DNA of 64,000 nt from Aporhodopirellula rubra (GTDB lineage: Bacteria > Planctomycetota > Planctomycetia > Pirellulales > Pirellulaceae), in NCBI RefSeq assembly GCF_014192335.1, contig NZ_JACHXU010000024.1, positions 1 through 64,000 of the forward strand. The letters are read 5' to 3'. This document shows, piece by piece, positions 17,701 through 24,035 of this stretch. The position numbers and the translations under genes are program-made. The notes beneath the pieces are model-generated. The model did not search any database. It saw only the letters and a program-made list of their open reading frames with translations, and was not told where the DNA came from. Each line of letters begins with the position of its first letter. Position 1 is the first letter of the stretch.

Positions 17701-20439
17701 GTTCGAAGGACCGACAGCAGCGGTGCACTCGAAGGCACGCTCAGCGTCGATCCGAGTGGTGGGGTCTCCTTCGCATCGGCGGTGCATTTTGTGGACGGCG
17801 ATTTGTTATCAACGCCAATCGCACTCAATGCGATCGATGACGATTTCCTGACTGGAACACGGATGTTCGTCCTCACGGCGTCTGCACCTGATTACGTCGA
17901 CGCGACGGCGGAAATGGCGGTGTCGGATTACGAGGAATTGTCGACCCAACTCGTCCGCGCCGATGGTTCGGCGATCACTGACAACACGGTCTTAGAAGAC
18001 GCGGAGACGGTTTTCGTTCGGGTCAGTCTGCCGCGGGCGGTGACGTTTGAAAACGGGCCTCTGGATGTCGCGATCACGACAACATCACCGCAGTCGGTTG
18101 AGATTCCGGCGTCGGTCAAGGTTTTGGTCGGACAATCGTTTGTGGACGTCCCCGTTGATCCTGTTGATAACGAAGTCGTGGGCGGGAATCGATCGTTCCA
18201 GATCATTGCCGATGCGATCGGCTATCAGTCGTCGGAAATCGGGATGACGATTAACGAAGACGATGTGCCTGAGTTGACCGCGGAGTTGGTGTTTCCGGTC
18301 GGTCAGGCGGGCGCTTCACAGAACACGCTTCCTGAATCAAACGGCGCAGGCACGTTGGTGTTGACGCGGAATACGATCAGTCAGGTTACGGTACGGCTGA
18401 GCACGTCGCCGAATGAGCAGTTGACATGGCCGACGTTGGTGACGTTCCCTCGCGGGCACCGGAGAATCGAAATTCCGATTGCGACACGAGACAATGGCGT
18501 TGTCGATGGAAACCGTCCGTTCACCTTGACGGTGCGTGCGACCGGACATCCGACAACGGAAGTGACTTCGACGATCATCGATGACGAGGTCGCCGGGTTG
18601 GTTGTTTTGGATGAAGCGGGCCAAACAATCGCCGGCCAAATTCGATTGACGGAGTCTGCGGAAGGATTGGACGCGTCTTCGAAAACGCTCGGCCTCACCC
18701 TCGCATCGGCCCCACTTTCGGACGTGCGATTGAGAGTGAATGCGCCGGCAAGGCTCGGCGTGGAAGTGAACGATTCTCAGGCGACGGAGTTGACGTTCAC
18801 GCCGTTTGACTGGGACGTTCCGCAAGAGGTTCGTGTGTTTGCACTGGATGACTCACGAGCGAGTGGCGACGAAAGTTCCGTGGTGTCGATCGAGGTGATC
18901 GATAGCGAATCGGATGAGCATTTCCGCGGTGTGCCGCCGAAACAACTCGAGGTCGTTGTTGTCGACAATGACCGGGCATCGATCTTGATCAACGAGACCC
19001 TCGGCAATACCTACGCGAGCGAACTGGGACTTCCGGCGGACTCGTTCTCGGTGACTTTGGGGGCGCAGCCAACGGCTCCTGTGACGTTGACGTTCGATAA
19101 TTCGGCCATCGACAGCGTCGAGGTGTCACCCAATTCGCTGACCTTTACTCCCGAGAATTGGAATATCCCTCAAACCGTCGATGTCGTGACTGACCTGGAC
19201 TTTGATGCCGATGGTCACGACATCGGGTTGATCTATCTCGATGTTTCCGATTCAACGCTAGCGTACGGGTACCCTGACATCGGTCGGCGACGTTTGTCGG
19301 TTATTCATGTCGATGCTGAACTCAGCGATCTGCATGTTCGCCGCGTTGATGATGAATTTGTACTCGTCGATGAAGTGACCGGAATGACGTTGATCACCCA
19401 ACCGGTCTCCTCGTCGGTGTTCACGACAGGGCTGCGTGGCGAAACGATTACGGTGGATCCCGACACGGGTGCCGAAACGATTGCACTGAACACGTCCGGT
19501 GGTGACGACCATATCATGATCGGTTCACCGACGCGTGTGACGATTGATGGATCGCTGGGGTACGACACGTTGCATCTGGATATCGATGGGTTCGAGTATT
19601 CTCCCGCGACGATTCCCGCATTCAACGCGGACACCTTTTTAGCGGTGAAAAATATCGAAGAAATCAACACGGTTGGCGACGGCACGCAGACACTCGTGAT
19701 CGGTAGTGGAGCAGTTCAGGCGATGACAGACTCGCGAAACATACTTTTCTTGCGAGTTGACGCGACCGATGTATTGGATCTCGGTGATGAGTGGTCGGTT
19801 GACGTTCCCGTGTTAACGGAGGGAGTTCCGGCGCATCAATTGACATCTAACGGTGCGACGTTGCGGTTGGCCGCGAGTGCCATTTGGCAGAACCCGCTGC
19901 TCGCGCCGGATGTTAACCGAAGCGGTGGCGTGTCATCGCTCGATCCGCTGTTGATTATCAATCGGTTGAATCAGAACGGCGAAGGAGAACTGCCGGACGC
20001 GTTGAGCGGCGAGTTTGCGTCCGGTTTAACCAGCGATACGATGTTCTACTACGACGTCAGTGGCGACGGGATTGTCTCGGCACTCGATGCGTTGCAAGCG
20101 ATCAATTACCTCAACGCGATGGATGCCGGTTCGGCGCCCGCGTCCGAGCCCGTCGATATCTCGCCGATGGTCCCGGTCGGTATGACGACGATCGTGGTCA
20201 GCGGTTTACCGACATCGGAAACGCGATCGGTCGTATCGGAGCTGGACTCGACAGAGACGCTCTGGGACGAATCGCTCGCCTTCGTTTCCCAAACGTCGCC
20301 TTCGGCACATGCGCTCGACGTTGCGAGTGATGTCATTGCCACTTTGCCCGGCGAAGATGGCAATGATTCGGAATCACGTGACTTGTTGTTCGGACTCGAG
20401 GAAGAATTCGCCACATCGATCGACGCATTCGATCGCTAA
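11725..20439 (+). CDS. Giant secreted modular protein with metzincin zinc site, FG-GAP, PA14, Calx-beta and dockerin-like parts
   Basis: A 2904-residue protein starting at ATG 11725. Residues 53-64 (ETLETRQLLAA) are the N-terminal motif shared by many planctomycete surface proteins, after a basic region. Two or three pre-peptidase-like beta domains follow (about 65-150, 186-275, 310-420). The zinc motif HEFGHAAGLPH (543-553: His543, Glu544, His547, His553) and a Met-turn FMSY (Met561) make a metzincin-type protease likely. Then come about six FG-GAP/VCBS calcium loops (645-970; e.g. DFDGDGGDD, DLDGDGNLD), an Ig-like Big_5 domain (near 1100-1195), a PA14-like domain (about 1348-1505), a second Ig-like domain, six Calx-beta-like repeats of about 100 residues joined by DYE-L linkers (1670-2290), and a dockerin-like pair of EF loops (DVNRSGG at 2729, DVSGDG near 2770). 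Likely cell surface or secreted. Substrate unknown. Confidence 0.93.
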   Translation: MTFWKSQASAAGKSRSAQPIEGERPCSAETRRRRSRLLSDSSRRTGSWRRCRIETLETRQLLAAEVEPNDTIAQATLLPAGDLAEGVLSGATDVDYFQFNLAQGERFSLNPFNQNAPRFSSTLPPGLELFDDDGNLLATSHDGSDLGFVAPAAGTYYLGISSSNAFGTFVGDYGMQSQTGTGAINTEPEPNGPESEAPEIALGIPINGTLDGGGDIDHFSINTQPGDVVVVSFAGLPLQGPATELIDGFGNVITSDTTGKGLSATIRNGGTITLRLQRSDALDVLALEYNMVVNVLSDAFVAEETGSELSGAYEWQLDRPSGLNNWQQQVAGTIEDVDDVDVFRFEIDSLSTVNFRLALSGSDAVTGDGKSMTLYNQYGQFLADTHSNTLSTSRPDAFAPGVYYLAVSASSPIGVGAYGVLANFQYNFSPQRDATTHVFDFDDESTYFGFDRVAAYAVDEARPYYIGSFNAKYAPYDVNAVTEAPADGNERITQGIGDFGDFGAGGLGSSRGGQRSANGLAMTGATETSVGALSALSTNTVNHEFGHAAGLPHARDVQAFMSYVGRTEYLSTGSIFAFEGTDSRQPGSQVNNHRNYIDWNLQAGAQVIVEETRDSDGNEVAVSLDRYLQEMTIDHQVSQTIELEQRPVFVRAGDFDGDGGDDVVSLQQGSNQLHTYLSAADGTLGEAVVTEITSTFNFATEPISIGDFNNDGRDDVAIGMSSEAQVLILLAGAGGVLAAGTPLTTSGSNSATTTADLDGDGNLDIATTSFGGQLTVFLGDGDGTFGEAAEYTTVASPSSLDAGDYNGDGNLDLLVASNASASVSLHRNAGFGSFVRGDSVEITEFSTGIAVADFNNDTAADFAVVSGNGALLEIYQSFGNGEFGLLASESMTNEPHEISADDIDGDGAVDLLVGGWRYSASVLLGDNEGGFTRPVWTSGTNWNEYSIVAADLDGTGPKEFITADANNNALTVSTQSADNPQNDKVVVFASLEGVDDVDRYTFDPTGETVWDVDIDSAEFQMPLDAILTIRDGSGNVIARSDDAVDRQSGIVSVDPYIRLDFGGAGLIPAGPLTIEVTGRNGSSASYRMKLTPGSAMETDAPRVIGISPDNGAVLNTTNQILVLLDDIIDSDTINSDTVRVTNASGQRVSGSARVNSLAGTLVWTATLPLPVGTYTVTLDGIADFNGNTLDGEVAADFAFPLVSGNGTEGGAFTSTFTIASEDVTPVSVFSVNYSRDPYQRGQFTLGLTDQLSLSSVRSSAFTLHGAGGDLSFGTADDTFQPLDAVYDSIAMTRRAPLTLYTRGIPDSGLYRIEGRVTDGAGYTVNLSEEVAVTGTVPAAVLYQDAAGTQPGLVGSYVDASLRDVAAVEDWRETQTIAGTRVDESITFVNQGDFGSREEVGVTGGTDDNWENFSVQWDGYIAVPEDGVQLLTRSDDGSRVIVDIDGNGVFGNTAAEIADNGWGSGHGYVAGSPSAPLLAGTYAIRIQYEEASAGEAISLEWIRPTRAVDTLGLVHGPAIVGTSLASGTHRTDPGLDGGTTDRLDSFSVTFSGSIDPETLTTDNLRLRRSDDSLFFDPFDDIIEDADGIVQWNATTFTATLNFAEPLQAGFYLLEANGELGGIANTAGSLLDGEFLSSHIPGNTDAAIWTQTPSGDGIAGGTYRSTFSYSPPRLAVDVQDVLISENGGTGTVTVSRLFADTSEVVIVNLSSSDRTELTVPPNVTIPAGAESVTFIVNAIDDTLFDGTQKVTITARAAGIEPGDGEIGVTDYESLLMALADLSISERGGATELILNRIDASVEQTIYLSVDDTSEASISASVTFEEGQRTIRVPITALDDQILDGTQFVTITSSGVGLVDESIDLAVTDYETLAIELDSTSVVENGGTITGVLHRSDPNGNLTAQLFSDPSDAFTQQLTVTFLSGSTSSLPFELTARDNTVLDGSRSASIIASAGGYVSANTAIEILDYEPLSIVFDDPASPVEISEKDGVAVVRVRRTDSSGALEGTLSVDPSGGVSFASAVHFVDGDLLSTPIALNAIDDDFLTGTRMFVLTASAPDYVDATAEMAVSDYEELSTQLVRADGSAITDNTVLEDAETVFVRVSLPRAVTFENGPLDVAITTTSPQSVEIPASVKVLVGQSFVDVPVDPVDNEVVGGNRSFQIIADAIGYQSSEIGMTINEDDVPELTAELVFPVGQAGASQNTLPESNGAGTLVLTRNTISQVTVRLSTSPNEQLTWPTLVTFPRGHRRIEIPIATRDNGVVDGNRPFTLTVRATGHPTTEVTSTIIDDEVAGLVVLDEAGQTIAGQIRLTESAEGLDASSKTLGLTLASAPLSDVRLRVNAPARLGVEVNDSQATELTFTPFDWDVPQEVRVFALDDSRASGDESSVVSIEVIDSESDEHFRGVPPKQLEVVVVDNDRASILINETLGNTYASELGLPADSFSVTLGAQPTAPVTLTFDNSAIDSVEVSPNSLTFTPENWNIPQTVDVVTDLDFDADGHDIGLIYLDVSDSTLAYGYPDIGRRRLSVIHVDAELSDLHVRRVDDEFVLVDEVTGMTLITQPVSSSVFTTGLRGETITVDPDTGAETIALNTSGGDDHIMIGSPTRVTIDGSLGYDTLHLDIDGFEYSPATIPAFNADTFLAVKNIEEINTVGDGTQTLVIGSGAVQAMTDSRNILFLRVDATDVLDLGDEWSVDVPVLTEGVPAHQLTSNGATLRLAASAIWQNPLLAPDVNRSGGVSSLDPLLIINRLNQNGEGELPDALSGEFASGLTSDTMFYYDVSGDGIVSALDALQAINYLNAMDAGSAPASEPVDISPMVPVGMTTIVVSGLPTSETRSVVSELDSTETLWDESLAFVSQTSPSAHALDVASDVIATLPGEDGNDSESRDLLFGLEEEFATSIDAFDR

Positions 20440-20457
20440 ACTTTCCCATTGCCGTAG

Positions 20458-20505
20458 CCACCCCGACGGTGGACTGTTTGGTAGCCACCGTCACCCAGCG
20501 GTGGC
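20458..20505. terminator. Two hairpins between convergent genes
   Basis: CCACC/GGTGG (20458-20462 with 20468-20472) and GCCACCG/CGGTGGC (20484-20490 with 20499-20505) form consecutive stems in the gap between the giant gene and the convergent acyltransferase. Neither has a T-run, so a role as a bidirectional terminator is inferred from position. Confidence 0.45.
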
Positions 20506-20620
20506 CTATGTTCTGGCAAACGTAGCAAGGTATGAAACCCGCATCATTAACAGAAACGCTCTTGCGATCTTCTTTTAGGAAATGCGTTTGAGACGTGACT
20601 GGGAGTGGGTGTCGTGACAT

Positions 20621-21436
20621 TCACTCGGATCGTGAGTGCCACGAACGCAACTTTGATTCGATGAAGTCGATCGTTTGTTGATGTTGTTCGGCGCCGCGCC
20701 CTGACATGACAATCGGCTCGCCGAATGCAAAGCGTACTTTCTTGGTTGGAAGGATCGGGCCAAAGTCCTTGATCCGTTTTCCGTTGCTCCATGCGTCAGT
20801 CATCAACGCGAGCGGCACGATCGGAACGCGCGCTTTCAAAGCTAGTTTCGCGCCGATCGTGTTGAAGTTCTCGGGCTCAAACGTTTTCGACCGGGTCGTT
20901 TGTGGAAAGACGACAATTGACCTGCCGTTGCTAAGCCGTTCGGTTCCGCCCTGCATCACCGATTTGAAATCTTCTCGCGGATTGTCACGAGTCACGGCGA
21001 TCGGATCGCGTGATCGGAGGATGTGACGAAAGACTGGGTAATCCAAGAGGCTTTGTTTGACGACGAATGTGACGTCCTTGACGGGTTGAACGATCGCCGG
21101 CAATACGATCGTCTCGAGCATGCTCATGTGATTGCCAACAATCACGCACGGCGAGTCGAGTTGTCGAAGATGTTCGACACCGCTGATCTCGACGTTGACG
21201 CCGACGGATTCGAGGGCCGTGAGAACGTGATGGCTGGTTTCGCTCCAGCGTGCCGCGTCGTACTTCCCTTTGCGTGCCTGTCCGCTCGAGCGGTAGACGT
21301 TGGTCAAAAATTTCCAGTAGAAAACCGGCGTCGGGGCGATCCGTGAGAAAAACGAAACCTTGTGCGGTGGCGTCGTGTATAGGTTGTCTTGGTAAGCTAA
21401 CAGTTCGGTGTCGAGATTGGCTGTATTTGCGGGCAT
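20621..21436 (-). CDS. 1-acyl-glycerol-3-phosphate acyltransferase-like protein with altered motifs
   Basis: A 271-residue PlsC-superfamily protein. The catalytic block reads GNHMSMLET, that is HX4E (His103, Glu108) where most members have HX4D, and the third block reads FPQTTRS (177-183) instead of FPEGTRS. Length and overall order match the family, and the last part (VRFAFGEPI) is typical. A subgroup of bacterial lysophospholipid acyltransferases with NHMS-LET exists, so the enzyme may be active. Single gene, convergent with the giant protein and followed upstream by the GH16 gene. Phospholipid synthesis is the default inference; acylation of another membrane molecule is possible. Confidence 0.85.
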   Translation of the reverse strand: MPANTANLDTELLAYQDNLYTTPPHKVSFFSRIAPTPVFYWKFLTNVYRSSGQARKGKYDAARWSETSHHVLTALESVGVNVEISGVEHLRQLDSPCVIVGNHMSMLETIVLPAIVQPVKDVTFVVKQSLLDYPVFRHILRSRDPIAVTRDNPREDFKSVMQGGTERLSNGRSIVVFPQTTRSKTFEPENFNTIGAKLALKARVPIVPLALMTDAWSNGKRIKDFGPILPTKKVRFAFGEPIVMSGRGAEQHQQTIDFIESKLRSWHSRSE

Positions 21437-21658
21437 GACTGGACGGAGGGTTAATCAAAATTTGTCTCGGCGATGCAGCGGCGTCGCCATCTGATCGCAG
21501 AGGCTAAAGCATCGTTGCGATTTGCGTAAGTCGCCCACTTCGAGTCACGCAGCGATCAGGGAGCGGCGACGAGAGGCTTCGTGCCCGCGAACGTGTTGAT
21601 CGCGTGTTTGTGTTATGTATTCAGCCGCATTCAGGGATGCGGAGATCTACATCGGGAG

Positions 21659-23314
21659 TTATTGATTCGCCGTGGGCAGCGTGATCTGTTGGACCGCTTC
21701 GCCGATGGTGGCATCCGAATTGCCGTCCGCCATCAGGCTGGCATGCAACGCGTAACGCCCTGAGTCGCTGAAGTCTTCCTGCACGACAAACTTGACGATC
21801 CCGTTCGCTAACCCGGCGTTTGCCTCGATTGTCGTTTGGGAAACAACACTATCGCCATGTCGGAGTGTCAGTCGAACTTGCCGATCTTGGTTAGCTGCGT
21901 AGATGATCGGAACGGCAAGGGCGTTGTCACGGTCGTCAAAGATCACCTCGCCGCCGAACTCGATTCGTTCTTGGAATGCGTCGACGATGGGCGGTTGCTC
22001 AAGGATATCCGGGTTTGATTCGCGGATCACAAAATTGTCGAAATAGCCTTCGTGGTCTTCTCCCGACGAAGACACCTCGATCCGAATGTTTCCACTTTTG
22101 GGAGTTCGGAATCGGAAGGATTTGCGTTCGTATTGCTGTTCGGTGACCTTCGCGGTGAAAGTGTCGTCTGACTTCAAGACGCACGTGAACGTGCTGCCGG
22201 GGGTGACTTTTGCGTAGCAAGAATAATCGTAATCGGTCTCAGGTTTGAGCAAGACCAAACGCGACAACAATGCCGCCCCGTGTAGACGAACCGCATACTT
22301 CCCGTCGTGGACATGTTCGGGTGAGGACACAACCGAGCGTGATCCGCCACGTCCTTTCCATTGATCCAAATCACCTGTTTCAAAACCGCCGTTGGTCGCC
22401 ATGTTGGGGTTTGGCTCGGCAGCATAGGACGCGTCAAAATCAACGAGCGAATATCCTCGCACCCAATCGTAAACGGCAACGGATTTCACCGGATCGGCGA
22501 GTTCTTCGTCGGTCGGCAATTCGATCCATGGGAAGGGGTGAGTTTCCGAAACGAGGTTCATCCGCATCGGTTTGTCGAACGGCGTGTCGCTGATCTTGTT
22601 GTAGAACGTTTGGTGTTTGGCGGGGCCGTTGTCGTAGTAGTAACTCGCCTCGGTAGCGTCTTTCCACCATCCGCCGTAGACGTGGAATGCGGCGGACGCC
22701 AATCCGGGATCTTCAAATGTGACTTGGTCAGCACGGTGGTCGTGTTTCTCGCCATCGCAGTCGGTGTACCAGTAGTGTCCGTTGGAGTGCATTCCGCTGG
22801 CGAAGTATTTCCCGTCGAAATCGCCGCGGCGTCCGACGCATTCTTGGATGTCCCATTCCTGACCGTAGGAGTCGCAGCCGTTGGGGCCGATCCCGCCACC
22901 GCCGGAAAACCAGAACGTGGTCGACATCGTTGTCGCAGCTGCTTTGCATCGGCACTCGTAGTAGCCAAAGTGGCCCGAGTTCTTAGACACGACGGCCCCG
23001 CCCGCGATCGTATAGACGTCCTTGTGTCCCCGCCCTCGCCGAACCACGATTTCTTCTTTCAGTTTCTCGCCACGAATTTGCAGGAAACCATCCGCGACGG
23101 AAACTTGTGACGGCAGAAAGATCCCCGGCTCGCGTCCACGCCATGTCGGGTGATGATCGAGCCATTTGGAATTGTCCAATTCTGTTCCGTTGAACTCGTC
23201 GGACAAATTCGGGTTCAGCACCCAACGTTTTCCAACGGGCGGCAACGGGGGTTCTGCGTGGAGTGAACCGCAAAAGCTTAAGACGACGATAACGCAAATT
23301 GCTTTCTTGATCAT
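21659..23314 (-). CDS. Secreted glycoside hydrolase family 16 enzyme with C-terminal carbohydrate-binding module
   Basis: Start chosen at ATG 23314 because it gives a clean Sec signal peptide (MIKKAICVIVVLSFCGSLHA, cleavage near 20). The GH16 fold spans about 30-300; the catalytic motif EWDIQE (Glu153, Asp155, Glu158) matches the family's ExDxxE, and GGGGIGPNG and SNGHYWY flank it as in agarases, porphyranases and kappa-carrageenases. The first Glu should be the nucleophile and the last the acid/base. A beta-sandwich follows (NGGFETGDLDQWKG, about 303-435) resembling a CBM4/9-type module. Enzymes of this type cut beta-linked galactans or glucans retaining configuration. The sulfatases nearby favour a sulfated algal galactan, but the substrate is not proven. 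Confidence 0.9.
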   Translation of the reverse strand: MIKKAICVIVVLSFCGSLHAEPPLPPVGKRWVLNPNLSDEFNGTELDNSKWLDHHPTWRGREPGIFLPSQVSVADGFLQIRGEKLKEEIVVRRGRGHKDVYTIAGGAVVSKNSGHFGYYECRCKAAATTMSTTFWFSGGGGIGPNGCDSYGQEWDIQECVGRRGDFDGKYFASGMHSNGHYWYTDCDGEKHDHRADQVTFEDPGLASAAFHVYGGWWKDATEASYYYDNGPAKHQTFYNKISDTPFDKPMRMNLVSETHPFPWIELPTDEELADPVKSVAVYDWVRGYSLVDFDASYAAEPNPNMATNGGFETGDLDQWKGRGGSRSVVSSPEHVHDGKYAVRLHGAALLSRLVLLKPETDYDYSCYAKVTPGSTFTCVLKSDDTFTAKVTEQQYERKSFRFRTPKSGNIRIEVSSSGEDHEGYFDNFVIRESNPDILEQPPIVDAFQERIEFGGEVIFDDRDNALAVPIIYAANQDRQVRLTLRHGDSVVSQTTIEANAGLANGIVKFVVQEDFSDSGRYALHASLMADGNSDATIGEAVQQITLPTANQ

Positions 23315-23433
23315 GACGCTCGGTGACATGGGCACGAAGGTGGGGTGAACGCAACGCAGGGTCATGGTTGGTTTCGTCGGCGTGTCAACGTATGTTGCGC
23401 GCGAGAGGCCGCGCCGTTCGCAACTCGGACACG

Positions 23434-23757
23434 ATGAAGACAACCAACGGGTTGCGTGATTGGGTGGGTGGGGATTTCGAGAGGTGGGAACAACGCAGCG
23501 CCGCTCGACCGAAGGGACTCGCCGTGCAATTTGACCGATGGGGTCAACAATTACTCGCCGCGATACAGCGAAGCGGAGTCAGCGATATAGAGCATGCACG
23601 ATGTGGTCCAATGCTCTCGTTGGACGATGCGCCGCGTGCATTGTCGTTCCAACATTATCACAAATTCATTGTGACGCTACTGCGAGAAGGCGATTTTCTG
23701 ACCGCCGCTGGCGAGATGTCCGGCGACGTCTCAGTCAAGCGATCAACGACACGGTAA
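23434..23757 (+). CDS. Doubtful 107-residue protein, possibly a gene remnant
   Basis: A frame from ATG 23434 (MKTTNGLRDWVGG...) to TAA 23757 has a protein-like middle (LAVQFDRWGQQLLAAIQ, LSFQHYHKFIVTLLREGDFL). After residue about 98 the adjacent frame continues sensibly as RRRLSQAINDTVINRPGRVF to about 23890, which suggests a longer gene broken by a frameshift near 23728. No family is recognised. It lies between the divergent GH16 start and the GH92 end. Confidence 0.3.
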   Translation: MKTTNGLRDWVGGDFERWEQRSAARPKGLAVQFDRWGQQLLAAIQRSGVSDIEHARCGPMLSLDDAPRALSFQHYHKFIVTLLREGDFLTAAGEMSGDVSVKRSTTR

Positions 23758-23870
23758 TCAATAGACCAGGACGCGTTTTTCGCATTGCGAAAGACGGTAT
23801 TTTCGCGTCGATCTACGCGAGACGACTGCGTGAATTCCCGCGGGTCGATTCACGCGGCCATTCGTCGCAT

Positions 23871-23903
23871 CCGTTAGCGAATCGCCGTTAGCGAATCGCC
23901 GTT
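23871..23903. repeat. Short tandem repeat, 14-base unit
   Basis: CCGTTAGCGAATCG occurs twice in tandem (23871-23884, 23885-23898) followed by a partial third copy (CCGTT). It sits in the non-coding stretch 23760-24035, which shows no other feature. Confidence 0.75.
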
Positions 23904-24035
23904 CGTGGATGCGGTATCGGTGTGATCGTTACGAGAGCGTTTACTAAACAGCCGTAGCCGATGTCGCCAGATATCGGGGAACCGAGTTCCAGCGAATGCA
24001 ACTGTCGTGACGAGGCACGTTATGTTCCACGTGCG

